From assembly GCA_016934675.1 (NCBI GenBank), contig JAFGSJ010000026.1, forward strand, positions 1 through 47,965: a DNA stretch of 47,965 nucleotides. The letters are read 5' to 3'. Below the pieces are notes generated by a model. It did not search any database, had not been told where the DNA came from, and saw only the letters and a list, made by a program, of their open reading frames with translations. A program made the position numbers and the translations under genes. Source of the stretch: a bacterium (GTDB lineage: Bacteria; CSSED10-310; JAFGSJ01). This document shows, piece after piece, positions 25,764 to 35,439 of this stretch. Numbering within the stretch: position 1 is the stretch's first letter; each line of letters opens with the position of its first letter.

Positions 25764-28700
25764 TCAAGCATTCGTACTTTTTCGACCATGTTTTTGTCTG
25801 ATCAGTTCGATCGAGCTGTACAGGCTTGGGATAAGGAACAGGGTGATAAAAGTCGAGGTCAGTAGTCCTCCGACGATGACCCGGGCCAGCGGTGCCTGCA
25901 TTTCGCCGCCCTCACCCGATCCGATTGCGACCGGAAACAGGGCCAGGCAGGTCGTTAGGGTCGTCATTAAAATCGGTCGCAACCGCCGCCGCCCACCTTC
26001 GATGATCGCCTCGATCAAGGGCATTGTCTGATCACGGCGCAAGAGATTGATATAATCGACCAGGACGATGGCGTTGTTGACCACCACACCGGTGAGGACG
26101 ATGGTCCCGAGAAAGGAATAGACATTCAGGGTCGTTCCGGTCAGGACCAGGCTGAGAATGACTCCGATAATGGCGAACGGTATGGCCAGAAGCATGACAA
26201 AAGGATGCAGGAACGACTCGAACAGGGAGGCCATGACCATATAGACCAGGGCCATGGCCAGAAAGAGCCCGATCAGCAATTGACCAAAGGTTTTCTGTTG
26301 TTCTTCATATTCGCCACCGAGTGTCACGGAGAAACCCTCTGGGGCCACGATTTCCCGCAACCGGGCTTTCAGATCAGCAATGATTGCATTGAGTTTTCGG
26401 CCGGCAAAACCCGCTGAGACGGTCACGATCCGCTCCTGATTCAATCGCCGGATCGAGATGGGGCTGACTCGCTGACTGATCCGGGCCACATCCTCGAGGC
26501 TGATATGTTCGCCATTGGGTGTGATGATGGGTAACCTGGCCACCTGATCGGTGAGTAGACGGTCTTTTTCTTCAAGCCTGACCAGGACCTTGTATTCGTC
26601 GCCTGCTTCACGATAGTAGGTCGCGGCTTTACCCAGCAGGTAAATCGAAACAACCTGGCCAATTGAATTGATCGAGAGCCCGAAATCCGCGGCTTTATCC
26701 GGATCGATCCGGATAATCATTTCCCGATTGCCCTCCTTGCGATCGATCTCGACATCGACCACACCGGGCGTGGCTTCCATCATGGCCGCAATTCGAGTGG
26801 CAAATTCTGAACCGGTCTCGAGGTCATGGCCCCGGACTTCGAGTGTCAACCGGTCCTCACCTCCCCGTAAGATTCGGAAAATAAAGAAACCCTCACTGGA
26901 TCGGACCCGTGCTTTCAGATCGGGGATTGTATCGAGCAGGGGTCGCGTGGCATTGGCCACCTCATCACTCGAACGTTTCCTTTGATCCAGATCGACCAGG
27001 CTCAGCCGGATCGAGCCCGAATTACTACTGGCCTCGGAAAAAAAGCCACCCGGACCGGCCACGGCCAGGATCACTTCACGCTCGGGAATACTCCTTTTCA
27101 GGATTTGTTCTATCTCATGAACGGCCTGGGTCGTCCGTTCGAGCGGCGTATTGACCGGCAGTTCCACGTTGATGCTGATTTCGCCCTGATCGCCTTGGGG
27201 CATCAGTTCCTGATCGATCAGAGGCAATAACCAAAGACTGCCAATCAACAGCCCGAGTGCGAGGGCATAGACAGTCTTTCGTCGGGATAGTACCCGACGT
27301 AAGAGTGCGATATATTTGTGTTCGAGTCCGGTCTGCAAATCTTCCAGCACGGAAACCAAACGTCCGATCCGACCGGTCGAGGACTTGTCACGCTGTCTTT
27401 TGCGGGCTGACAGGACCGGGACCAGAGTCAAAGCCACAAACAGAGCGCAGATCAGGGCAAACGAAACCACATAGGCCATTTGACTGAAAAAAATACCGGC
27501 GAAACCGCTGATAAAAATGACCGGAACAAAAATGCACAGCGTGGTTATGGTCGAGGCAGTAATGGCCCGGGCCACTTCGGAGCTACCGATGATGGCGGCC
27601 GCTCTCCCCGATTTACCCGCTTCCCGGTGCCGTTGGATGTTTTCCAGAATCACGATCGAGTTGTCCACCATCATCCCTATGCCCAAAGCCAGACCACCAA
27701 AAGTAATCATATTAAGGGTAAAATCACCCAGATACATCATCCCGAAGGTCCCGATAATGGCGATCGGAATAGCGATAGCCACAATCATGGTCGAGGACAT
27801 ACTGCGTAAAAACAGCAGTAAAACAATCACGGCCAGGACCGCACCATAACTGATACCGTGCTCGACATTCGAGATCGATTGCCGGATATATTCCGAAGTA
27901 TCGAAACGGGCCCGCAGTTGGACCTGAGAAAATTCTCGGTTCAAGACCTCGACCTCTCGCTTGACCCGGTCCGCAACATCGACCGTATTCGCCCCGGATA
28001 ACTTCGAAATGGATAAACGGATACCGGGTTTGCCATCGATCAGGACCGTATTGGTCGGCTCCTCGTATGAATCTCGGACCGTGCCCAGGTCCTTGACCCG
28101 AATGGGTGAACCATCACGATATGCGACTACTACATTTTCCATCTGTTTGACTGAACTGAACTCGCCCAGGGTCCGCACGATGATTTCGTGGTCCTGTTCC
28201 CGAGCGTCACCTGCGGGCAGATTCACATTGTCCCGCTTGAGCGCGTCGGCGACCTGCGCGGCATCGATACTGTATGAAGTCAGCCTGTCCGCGCTCAAAT
28301 CCACATGAATCTCACGTTTCAAACCGCCGCGGACATCGACCGAAGCAACCCCCTCCAACCGTTCAAGTCGATAACTGATCGTGTCCTCCGCAAACTGACG
28401 CAGTTTCCACTCAGCCATATCTCCCGAAAGAGTCAAAAACATGATCGGGGCCGAGGATAAATCGAATTTGAAGATCGAGGGCGAATCCGCATCTTCCGGT
28501 AACTGGTCGCGGATACGTTCGATGGCACTCCGGATATCATTCATTGCATCTTCAAGCTGCGTGTCCCAGGTGAAACGCAACTGCACCCGAGAGCGGCCTT
28601 CGGACGAAAACGATTCGACCCGATCGATCCCCTGAACACTGCTGACGGATTGCTCGATCGGACGCGTTATCAGGGTCTCGATCTCCTCGGGACCCACTCC

Positions 28701-28856
28701 CTCATAGGTCGTAAAAATCGAAATCGAGGGAAATTCGATCTCCGGCATCAAGTCAACCGACAAACGAAACAATGAAACCAGTCCGATCAGGACCACGGCT
28801 ACAAAAACCATGAAAGTCGTAACCGGCTTGTCGATGGCATATTCAGGCAAATTCAT
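25764..28856 (-). CDS. RND efflux pump, inner-membrane transporter (HAE1/AcrB-type)
   Basis: The 1030-residue protein has normal family length. It begins MNLPEYAIDKPVTTFMVFV (first membrane helix), then two periplasmic porter regions and helix groups near 330-540 and 850-1015. Typical segments are GLALGIGMMVDNSIVILENI and VVNNAIVLVDYINLLRR. It would expel drugs, bile-like compounds or metabolites using the proton gradient. The ATG at 28856 follows AAGGA; the TTG at 28862 is less likely. It works with the adaptor and TolC-like genes just upstream. Confidence 0.93.
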   Translation of the reverse strand: MNLPEYAIDKPVTTFMVFVAVVLIGLVSLFRLSVDLMPEIEFPSISIFTTYEGVGPEEIETLITRPIEQSVSSVQGIDRVESFSSEGRSRVQLRFTWDTQLEDAMNDIRSAIERIRDQLPEDADSPSIFKFDLSSAPIMFLTLSGDMAEWKLRQFAEDTISYRLERLEGVASVDVRGGLKREIHVDLSADRLTSYSIDAAQVADALKRDNVNLPAGDAREQDHEIIVRTLGEFSSVKQMENVVVAYRDGSPIRVKDLGTVRDSYEEPTNTVLIDGKPGIRLSISKLSGANTVDVADRVKREVEVLNREFSQVQLRARFDTSEYIRQSISNVEHGISYGAVLAVIVLLLFLRSMSSTMIVAIAIPIAIIGTFGMMYLGDFTLNMITFGGLALGIGMMVDNSIVILENIQRHREAGKSGRAAAIIGSSEVARAITASTITTLCIFVPVIFISGFAGIFFSQMAYVVSFALICALFVALTLVPVLSARKRQRDKSSTGRIGRLVSVLEDLQTGLEHKYIALLRRVLSRRKTVYALALGLLIGSLWLLPLIDQELMPQGDQGEISINVELPVNTPLERTTQAVHEIEQILKRSIPEREVILAVAGPGGFFSEASSNSGSIRLSLVDLDQRKRSSDEVANATRPLLDTIPDLKARVRSSEGFFIFRILRGGEDRLTLEVRGHDLETGSEFATRIAAMMEATPGVVDVEIDRKEGNREMIIRIDPDKAADFGLSINSIGQVVSIYLLGKAATYYREAGDEYKVLVRLEEKDRLLTDQVARLPIITPNGEHISLEDVARISQRVSPISIRRLNQERIVTVSAGFAGRKLNAIIADLKARLREIVAPEGFSVTLGGEYEEQQKTFGQLLIGLFLAMALVYMVMASLFESFLHPFVMLLAIPFAIIGVILSLVLTGTTLNVYSFLGTIVLTGVVVNNAIVLVDYINLLRRDQTMPLIEAIIEGGRRRLRPILMTTLTTCLALFPVAIGSGEGGEMQAPLARVIVGGLLTSTFITLFLIPSLYSSIELIRQKHGRKSTNA

Positions 28857-28870
28857 GGTCAAACATCCTT

Positions 28871-30211
28871 CTACTCAACAGCGGTATTATCGGAAATAGT
28901 GCCGGTAATCGTAACCGGATTGCCGTCCCCGAGCTGGTTCTGGCCCTCGACTACGACCAGCGTTCCTGCTTCGAGTCCGCTGAGGACCTCGGCGAATTGT
29001 CCATCATCAAAACCAAGCGTACAGGTCGTTAAAACGGCACGATCGACCTTGACCACAAAAAGGTGCCCGGTCCGAACCCCAGCCTGGTCCGCCATGGCTG
29101 GGCCATCTGTTTCCATCGTCGTCAGAGCAAGGTCATTCTTCCCATCGAGCAGGGCCTGAAGCGGGACTAATAGCACGTTTTCCCGTTTGCCCAGGCTGAA
29201 TGAGACACGACCGTACATCCCGGGCATCAAACGTCCCTGAGGATTGGGCAACTCCGCTTCGACTTCAGCGGACCGGTTTGTGCTCTTCAATACCGGAGAA
29301 ACGCGACTGATCGTGCCCTCGAATGTTTCATCGGGATAGGCGTCCAGAGTTATCCCGATGTTTTTCTGACCCTGTTCAAGACCCGTTCTTATCTGGCCGA
29401 TCAGTTGTTCCCCGACCATGAAGGTAATCATGACCGGATCGGTCCGGACCAGTTTCAGGATCATCATACCCGCCGAGACGACTGCACCCGGGTCGAGCTG
29501 ACGTGATTCGACCAATCCGTCAAAGGGGGCTTCGATACGAGTATAACCAAGCTGGGTCTCGAGCACGGTCACGCCGGCCTGAGCCTGGATGAGTTGGGCC
29601 CGGGCAAGATCATCTGCTGCCTGTTGGGCGTCCAGTTTCGTCTTGAGGTTGTCGATTTCCTGTTGCGTCACCAGGTTCTTGTCGAACAGCGGTTTCTTGC
29701 GATTGTATTCAGTTCGGACGTTGAGTAGTTCGGCCGCGGCCCGGCGGACCGAGGCCTCGGCTACAGCCAGCGCTGCCCGGGCTTCGGCCAGCTTGGCCCG
29801 CAATTGGGTATCGTCGATGTGGGCCAGGACTTGACCCTGTTTGACCCGATCGCCCATACGCACCCGGATTTCCCTGAGTCGGCCACTGATCTCCGCTGCG
29901 ATCTGCACGCTTTCCCTCGGTCCGAGTTCACCCCTGAAACGGACTGTCCGCTCGATCGTCCCGGTCGATAAGGGACTGACCCGGACCGCAAGGGTCCGCT
30001 GATTATTACCCTGCCGCGCTGCCTTGGGGGGCGATTGTGAATCAGAACAACCGTTCAAGCACAGGACCATTGCCCCAAACATAAGCAGGATTATTATCCA
30101 GACCATCCAAGGCAAATGATGTCGCCGGAAGCTATGATCGACCGGACGGTGAGTCTGACCGGTCGTACTATTCAAAGTCTTTTCATAACAGGAGGGATAT
30201 GGGCTGATCAT
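28871..30211 (-). CDS. RND efflux periplasmic adaptor (membrane-fusion) protein
   Basis: The 446-residue protein has an uncleaved-looking N-terminal tail, a hydrophobic segment with lipobox-like LNGC, then the split lipoyl/barrel-sandwich domain (SGRLREIRVRMGDRVKQGQV and YTRIEAPFDGLVESRQLDPG). A coiled-coil hairpin of about 90 residues and a beta-barrel follow. It bridges the RND pump and the outer-membrane channel. The ATG at 30211 overlaps the TGA of the TolC-like gene (ATGA). The pump gene follows after 14 bases. Confidence 0.92.
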   Translation of the reverse strand: MISPYPSCYEKTLNSTTGQTHRPVDHSFRRHHLPWMVWIIILLMFGAMVLCLNGCSDSQSPPKAARQGNNQRTLAVRVSPLSTGTIERTVRFRGELGPRESVQIAAEISGRLREIRVRMGDRVKQGQVLAHIDDTQLRAKLAEARAALAVAEASVRRAAAELLNVRTEYNRKKPLFDKNLVTQQEIDNLKTKLDAQQAADDLARAQLIQAQAGVTVLETQLGYTRIEAPFDGLVESRQLDPGAVVSAGMMILKLVRTDPVMITFMVGEQLIGQIRTGLEQGQKNIGITLDAYPDETFEGTISRVSPVLKSTNRSAEVEAELPNPQGRLMPGMYGRVSFSLGKRENVLLVPLQALLDGKNDLALTTMETDGPAMADQAGVRTGHLFVVKVDRAVLTTCTLGFDDGQFAEVLSGLEAGTLVVVEGQNQLGDGNPVTITGTISDNTAVE

Positions 30212-31527
30212 GGTCGGGAAATCTCCTTTCCCAGAGGATCGAGACCGAGGACTTGAAACAGGTTCAGTCTCTTCAAATCAAGATTCAATGTTTCCGTGAC
30301 GACCGCGTATTCGGCCTGACGCAATTGGTCATCGGCATCGATAATTTCAAGGGCTGTAGCCAGTCCGGCTTTATATCGTTCGAGCACCAGCTCCTGATTA
30401 TGGCCGGCCAGCTCCAGCTTACCCAAGACAGTCTTCAATGTGGCCCGGGCCGTGACCAGATCACGCAGGGCCTGCTTGACATCCAGGCGAATGCTACGTT
30501 CGAGCAATTGTTTGTGCAAACGTGAAATATCCAGGATCGCAGACCATTCATGCCGGTCTGCACCGCGTTTACCGCCATCATAAAGCAGCCAATTCAGGGA
30601 AAAAAGAACATTCCAACTGAATTCCTCACCGGAGAAACCCGTATTTTCCGAACCACGATAGGTAGCGGTCAGATACAGTTCCGGGAGGTATTCCAGCCAA
30701 GCTTCCCGCAGGGCTGATTCACCGCTCCGGATCTCATACTCCCGGGCAATCACGTCCGGCCGGGCCCGTAAGGCTTGTTCACCGAGCTGTTCAGGCTCGA
30801 ACATAGCCAGTTCAGTAATGATCGGATTGGCGAGCTGAAACGGTCGGTCGGTCATGATCAAAAACGAAAGATAATCAAAAGCGCCATCGAACGCATTTAC
30901 GGCCCTGACCAGGTCTGCTTCCGCAGTCAGGACCTCGATCCGGGCCCGGGTCAAATCGAGTTCCAAAACCTCTCCCGCCGCCAGACGGGCTTCGGTAGCA
31001 GCCAGATGCTCCCGGACCGTCTCGAGCGATCGCTCAGCCGTCTGTAGCAAGTTCTGGGCCGAAAGGGCCGCATAATAGGCCTGACTGACTTCAAACAAAA
31101 AGGTCCGGGTCTGCCACTCGAAATCGTGCTCGTCAGACGCGACGAGCGACTTGGCCTTGGACCAGGCCGGAAACAGAGGGGCCGAATAAAGCGGCAGACG
31201 GGCTTGAATGTCACCACTCAAAGCATCCTGCTCCTGCATGATCCGATCGCCGTAAATGATTTCCTGATCATAATGGGTCAATGTGGTCGTAAAAGTCACC
31301 TGAGGCAGAAAAGCTGCCAGGGCCCGATCACGCTTCAACCGAGCCTGCTCCATCCCATGCCGGTTGATCCGGACCTGCTCGTGATGGGCCTCGGCATTGT
31401 CCAGGGCTTGCTCCAAAGTAATCACCGGATCCCGCACAATACTATCGTTCTCGATGCTCCCCACTTCTCCCGCAGTCTGACCAATGATCAGTAATGCGAT
31501 CATACCGACAACGCCCTGTCCGAACAT
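30208..31527 (-). CDS. tolC: TolC-family outer-membrane channel
   Basis: The 439-residue protein has a short signal peptide and the repeated helical-hairpin pattern of TolC-type efflux proteins: ITLEQALDNAEAHHEQVRIN near the N-terminus, AEARLAAGEVLELDLTRARI, then ARPDVIAREYEIRSGESALR and a matching second repeat. It forms the outer-membrane exit duct for the pump encoded downstream. GAGGA precedes the ATG. This is the first gene of the three-gene exporter operon. Confidence 0.92.
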   Translation of the reverse strand: MFGQGVVGMIALLIIGQTAGEVGSIENDSIVRDPVITLEQALDNAEAHHEQVRINRHGMEQARLKRDRALAAFLPQVTFTTTLTHYDQEIIYGDRIMQEQDALSGDIQARLPLYSAPLFPAWSKAKSLVASDEHDFEWQTRTFLFEVSQAYYAALSAQNLLQTAERSLETVREHLAATEARLAAGEVLELDLTRARIEVLTAEADLVRAVNAFDGAFDYLSFLIMTDRPFQLANPIITELAMFEPEQLGEQALRARPDVIAREYEIRSGESALREAWLEYLPELYLTATYRGSENTGFSGEEFSWNVLFSLNWLLYDGGKRGADRHEWSAILDISRLHKQLLERSIRLDVKQALRDLVTARATLKTVLGKLELAGHNQELVLERYKAGLATALEIIDADDQLRQAEYAVVTETLNLDLKRLNLFQVLGLDPLGKEISRP

Positions 31528-31748
31528 AAACCAGTCCTCGCCATACTTCGATTAAGATCCCAATCTATTGATAATAAGCCCCGTTCGTTGGATTTCAAGT
31601 GATGAACAAGAGATCTCCACGAACAGGGCCGTTGATCACCGGCTCCGAGAAACATCACCTCTTGGAACACTCGGACAGGAAAGTAACTATTTGCTGGACT
31701 TTGGTTTTGATGATCGGTATAATTCCCCAGCACATGTCGGGAGAGCTT

Positions 31749-33005
31749 ATGTCCAGCAAAAACAACTCGGTGGTCCCGTTATTTCTGATTTTAGGTCTGG
31801 CTTTCTGGATCGGTATGTCCTTCCAGGATTGTTCATCAGATCGCGACAATGATGATCACACCTCCCGCTGGACTTTCATGATCTGGATGAATGGCGATAA
31901 TGACTTGGAATACTATGTCACACATGATCTGAATGAACTCGAACAGGTCGGTTCGGGCGACGGGGTCCACGTGATTGTGCAAGCCGATCGGATCGATGGT
32001 TATGCCACGGACGATGGGGATTGGACCGGGACACGGCGTTACTACATCACCCACGATGATGACATGCATACCGTGAGTTCATCCGTCATCCAGGAGCTGG
32101 GTGAAGTGGATATGGGTGATCCAGACGCTGTGGCTGATTTTTTGACCTGGGTCCAGACGTACTATCCGGCTGAGAAGTACGTTCTCATTTTCTGGAACCA
32201 TGGCGACGGTTGGAGTGCACAACCCACTTTTTCGGGTTCCAGCCCTCTGCCATTTGTGTCCTATGATGAAACCTCAGGCTCCTACCTGAGTATCGTTCAG
32301 GGCGATCTGCGTGCGGCCTTGAACGATCTGGTCGCACGACGCGGCCCGCTTGAAGTCATTGGTTTTGATGCCTGTAATATGGCCTGTTGGGAAGTCGCCC
32401 ACTCGCTCAGTGACCAGATTAAAGTCATGGCCGGCAGTGAAGCCTGGGTCGATGGGGAAGGTTACATGTATGCCCCGGTCCTGGCCAGGATGCGGACCCA
32501 GCCCGATTTGACTCCAGCCCAGCTAGCCGATGAGTTGAGTCGAACCTCTGTCGAACAGGGACAGGAATTGACCCATTCCGCCATCGATCTGGCCGGGCTG
32601 ACTGAACTGGCTTCCGCGATCGATGGCTTGGCCAGTTGTGTACTCGCCGATCCAGGACTCGAACCTGAACTCATCGCCGTCCGGAACAATTCCCGCGGAG
32701 CTGATGAGCAGTGGAAAAACTGGTATCTGGACCTCAGGGATTTCGCCCATGTTCTCGAAATGTCCGAGCTACCACTCTTCAGTACGTGTGGGCGTGACCT
32801 CAGAACAGCCCTGGACAAAACCATGATTTCCCATTATGGTAATCCGCCCTATGACTGGACCGGCGGACTCTCGATCTTCTTCGATCTCGAATGGCTCGGC
32901 TATCTCGAGCTTTACCATACCGGAACAGGGGCAACCTGGTCCCAGGATACACGCTGGGATGACCTGCTCCTGGTCCTGGCGGCACATAACGCCACACATT
33001 CCTAA
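31749..33005 (+). CDS. Clostripain-like (C11) cysteine peptidase, exported
   Basis: The 418-residue protein has a hydrophobic export segment (about 8-24), then a C11 caspase-fold domain: WTFMIWMNGDNDLEYY, the histidine H151 in LIFWNHGDGW, and the cysteine C209 in GFDACNMACWE. C11 peptidases cleave after Arg or Lys and often self-activate. A cysteine at about 28 follows the hydrophobic stretch, but the lipobox is not canonical. I chose the ATG at 31749, which has GGGAGAG upstream and yields a proper signal; the frame is open back to 31599. It is divergent from the tolC operon. Confidence 0.85.
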   Translation: MSSKNNSVVPLFLILGLAFWIGMSFQDCSSDRDNDDHTSRWTFMIWMNGDNDLEYYVTHDLNELEQVGSGDGVHVIVQADRIDGYATDDGDWTGTRRYYITHDDDMHTVSSSVIQELGEVDMGDPDAVADFLTWVQTYYPAEKYVLIFWNHGDGWSAQPTFSGSSPLPFVSYDETSGSYLSIVQGDLRAALNDLVARRGPLEVIGFDACNMACWEVAHSLSDQIKVMAGSEAWVDGEGYMYAPVLARMRTQPDLTPAQLADELSRTSVEQGQELTHSAIDLAGLTELASAIDGLASCVLADPGLEPELIAVRNNSRGADEQWKNWYLDLRDFAHVLEMSELPLFSTCGRDLRTALDKTMISHYGNPPYDWTGGLSIFFDLEWLGYLELYHTGTGATWSQDTRWDDLLLVLAAHNATHS

Positions 33006-33026
33006 ATAGGTCTTATTCTGAAGAGC

Positions 33027-33431
33027 TTACCCATTACGAGGAACTCGAACAGGCACCGCCTCATTTCTGATGTGCAGATGGCTTGTTCTGCCTAAAATCT
33101 TCATTTGTTTCACCAACTCAACAGACCGTGCTCTTAGTGACTCGTCTTCTCTCAATCTATCTAATTCCAACAAATTAGGTAAAAAATATTCGAGCCTGAT
33201 AATAGGCAAACAATGCATTAGTTATGCTAAAAGCAAGCAAGATCAATAATGCAAGAACAGCAAGTGTTTTTGAATTTACTTTGATAAAACGCGTATCGAG
33301 AAAAGATAGGGGGATGATAAATGGAGTAATTAAGCCATCCAAGATTGGTAAAGAACTTTTCGAGACAAAAAGATGTTTATAACTCCACCGCATGAACCAC
33401 AAGATATCATGATGGTATAGGGCCCCGATTC
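33027..33431 (-). pseudogene. Decayed membrane-protein fragment
   Basis: Two overlapping minus-strand frames (about 33175-33450 and 33027-33218) encode plausible membrane and tail segments: YHHDILWFMRWSYKHLF, a hydrophobic stretch LAVLALLILLAFSITNALF, then LPNLLELDRLREDESLRARS in another frame. The frame change falls near a run of six adenines at about 33183. This looks like one former gene broken by a small insertion or deletion. The family is not recognised. Confidence 0.35.
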
Positions 33432-33683
33432 CTATCCATATCCATTCGTAACCTCGAATAGTTCAACAGCCAGAAGCGTAACACCTGCCGTCATGAGTTT
33501 CCCATATCCCCAATCAGAGCTGATAATCCTAAGCATAAAGTAAGCAGCAAATGACGCTGAGACATTGCCTCCGTAACATTGGATAATGTCCCCAAATGGT
33601 CCAGAGTAATGACTCTTGAATACAAGTGATGCTACGCCCAAGAGAACGAAGCAGGTGTATGTTACTTTGGATGTCTTCCCCAT
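33432..33683 (-). CDS. Small membrane protein (possibly truncated)
   Basis: The 83-residue protein has about two membrane segments and the stretch SGPFGDIIQCYGGNVSASFA. Its ATG overlaps the TGA of the YcaQ-like gene (TGATG) and GGAAGAG lies upstream, so it is positioned as a coupled real gene. It ends abruptly at VELFEVTNGYG. In related-looking membrane proteins more sequence would be expected, and coding-like sequence continues in another frame, so it may be truncated. No function is assigned. Confidence 0.5.
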   Translation of the reverse strand: MGKTSKVTYTCFVLLGVASLVFKSHYSGPFGDIIQCYGGNVSASFAAYFMLRIISSDWGYGKLMTAGVTLLAVELFEVTNGYG

Positions 33684-34945
33684 CAGCTCTTCCGGATATG
33701 GCTCTTTAATTGGTTGATATATTTGGCGTGTCGGGTCTGCTCGATGACGATGTTGGAGCAGTTGTTGAACCGGGCATAAGCCGTCAACTGTTTGGCGAAA
33801 TGCGGATAGAAATGACGATGCTCCTCAAAAGATTCCTCGAACGCGAGCATTTTCACGATCAGGGTCCGGCTCGTCCGGTCAGCCTTGGGATCGAGCCGCC
33901 CGATCAGCCGATTGCCCCAGAGAATGGGCAGGCTGAAATATCCGAATTGTCTCTTGGCCGGAGGCGTGTAACACTCGAGGCTGTACTCGAACCCGAACAA
34001 TTTCCGGACCCTGGCCCGCTGAATGACCAGATTATCGAAGGGCGACAGCAGGGCGACGACGGTGGAATCTGGCTGAACGCTTTCGATCTGGTCCAATGTA
34101 GCCGCCAAAGTATAATAGGGTTCACAGATACCGTCCAATTCGAGCATGACCACGTCACCGGCATCAAGTAAGGCTTTGAGCCCGACCTGGATTGTCTTTT
34201 TCGAGGCAGCCGGAATATGGTCGAGTATCTCCCTTTCCAGAGCCAAACCGTGGGCCTGCAGAGCCCGCTTGACCAGGAAACGGCCCAATTCGTCAGAGCC
34301 CGGTTCCCGGCGGTCGACCGAAGCCGGGATGACCCGTTCGGCCAGATCATAGTAGCGCTGAAAGTTCCTGCGTTCACTGATTAAGAGCCGGCCCTGCCAG
34401 AACAGTATTTCGAGCGCGGCTTTAGCCGGCTTCCAATCCCACCAGGGACCACGCCGTTTGTCTTCGCCCGCATCGAAATCCTTCGAGGCAAGCGGTCCTT
34501 CCTGCTCAATCCTGGCCAGTATCTGTTCGAGCAGATGAGCGTGTTGATCGTGCCATCTCTGAAACCAGGCATTCTTGCCCGGAAACTCTTTCATCAAAGG
34601 CAGATAGAACCGAAAATCGGTAAAGGGCAGGAACGAAGCGGCGTGCCCCCAATACTCGAAAATACGCCGGTCCCGTGCCTGTAATTCACGGAGCCAGTCA
34701 GGCTCATAACTGTGTTGCCGGGCCCAGAGCGTATGATGATGGGCCCGCTCGACCACGGAAATCGTATCGATTTGAATGTAGCCCAGCGTTTCGATGATGC
34801 GGGCCGTGCTCTCCTTGTCGTCGGGCAGCGGGACTGCCGGTGACAGGAGCTGGGCAACAACCGCCGCATTCCTGGCTTGCTCGAGACTGACCTTGATCGG
34901 CCTGCTCCCCCGGCGGGCCTTATCTTTCTTCACACGCGTCGCCAT
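33683..34945 (-). CDS. ycaQ: YcaQ-type winged-helix DNA glycosylase
   Basis: The 420-residue protein has the winged-helix YcaQ/AlkZ-like architecture. The motif QID (Q58, D60 in LGYIQIDTISVVERAHHH) matches the QxD catalytic motif of the interstrand-crosslink glycosylases of this family. Further hallmarks are FEYWGHAASFLP and LLSPFDNLVIQRARV. It would remove alkylated or cross-linked purines. AGGAGG is seven bases before the ATG. It is apparently the first gene of a short operon with the small membrane protein. Confidence 0.88.
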   Translation of the reverse strand: MATRVKKDKARRGSRPIKVSLEQARNAAVVAQLLSPAVPLPDDKESTARIIETLGYIQIDTISVVERAHHHTLWARQHSYEPDWLRELQARDRRIFEYWGHAASFLPFTDFRFYLPLMKEFPGKNAWFQRWHDQHAHLLEQILARIEQEGPLASKDFDAGEDKRRGPWWDWKPAKAALEILFWQGRLLISERRNFQRYYDLAERVIPASVDRREPGSDELGRFLVKRALQAHGLALEREILDHIPAASKKTIQVGLKALLDAGDVVMLELDGICEPYYTLAATLDQIESVQPDSTVVALLSPFDNLVIQRARVRKLFGFEYSLECYTPPAKRQFGYFSLPILWGNRLIGRLDPKADRTSRTLIVKMLAFEESFEEHRHFYPHFAKQLTAYARFNNCSNIVIEQTRHAKYINQLKSHIRKS

Positions 34946-35362
34946 TTTCAGCCCTCCTGCTCCCCTGTTTTACCTTTCTTTAGAACAAAACAAGAACAAT
35001 TAACAGCTTTCTCTCAGAATAGAGTGCTATGACTTGAATCATATGGGTGTTCCTGAATTCTTGCCCTTATGCCCGGAAAAGGAACATGGTAGACCTCGCA
35101 TAAAGAGAATTTCTTCTTGGCAGGATAACAGGATGTGCTCTGTCAGATACAGGTCATAGCATTCTGTTAACAAGCAAGGGACAGTCAACTCATCTGACTT
35201 GAAACTCAATTCCCTTTTCGAAGCTGATAACTCATATTCTCAACCCCTGACCTGTCCCGAGCTCCTCGATGGAAGTGGGAACTCGAACAATTGTACCAGA
35301 TTGAGGGTATGCATGCATCCGGGTCGACATCGGTTGGGATTTGCTTTTCTTATGAAAGTAAA
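34946..35362. other. Intergenic with repeat fragments
   Basis: There is no convincing gene. Near 35243-35310 is a fragment (CCTGTCCCGAGCTCCTCGA, then GGAACTCGAACAATTGTACC) that also occurs near 47665-47745. This belongs to the same family of dispersed repeats that hosts the insertion sequence. Confidence 0.5.
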
Positions 35363-35439
35363 GACATTCCCTCAGGACCGGCGTTGTGCTTCAGCAGCGC
35401 CTCGTCCCGCCTGGTACAATGGTATGAGTTCCGCGTTTA
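35363..35439. repeat. Left host-repeat arm of the insertion sequence
   Basis: The 77 bases before the IS (ending TGAGTTCCGCGTTTA) are repeated in reverse complement right after it at 37366-37443 with scattered mismatches. The inner 40 bases are nearly perfect. The same sequence type precedes TTTA in the repeat at 9780-9815. Confidence 0.75.
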
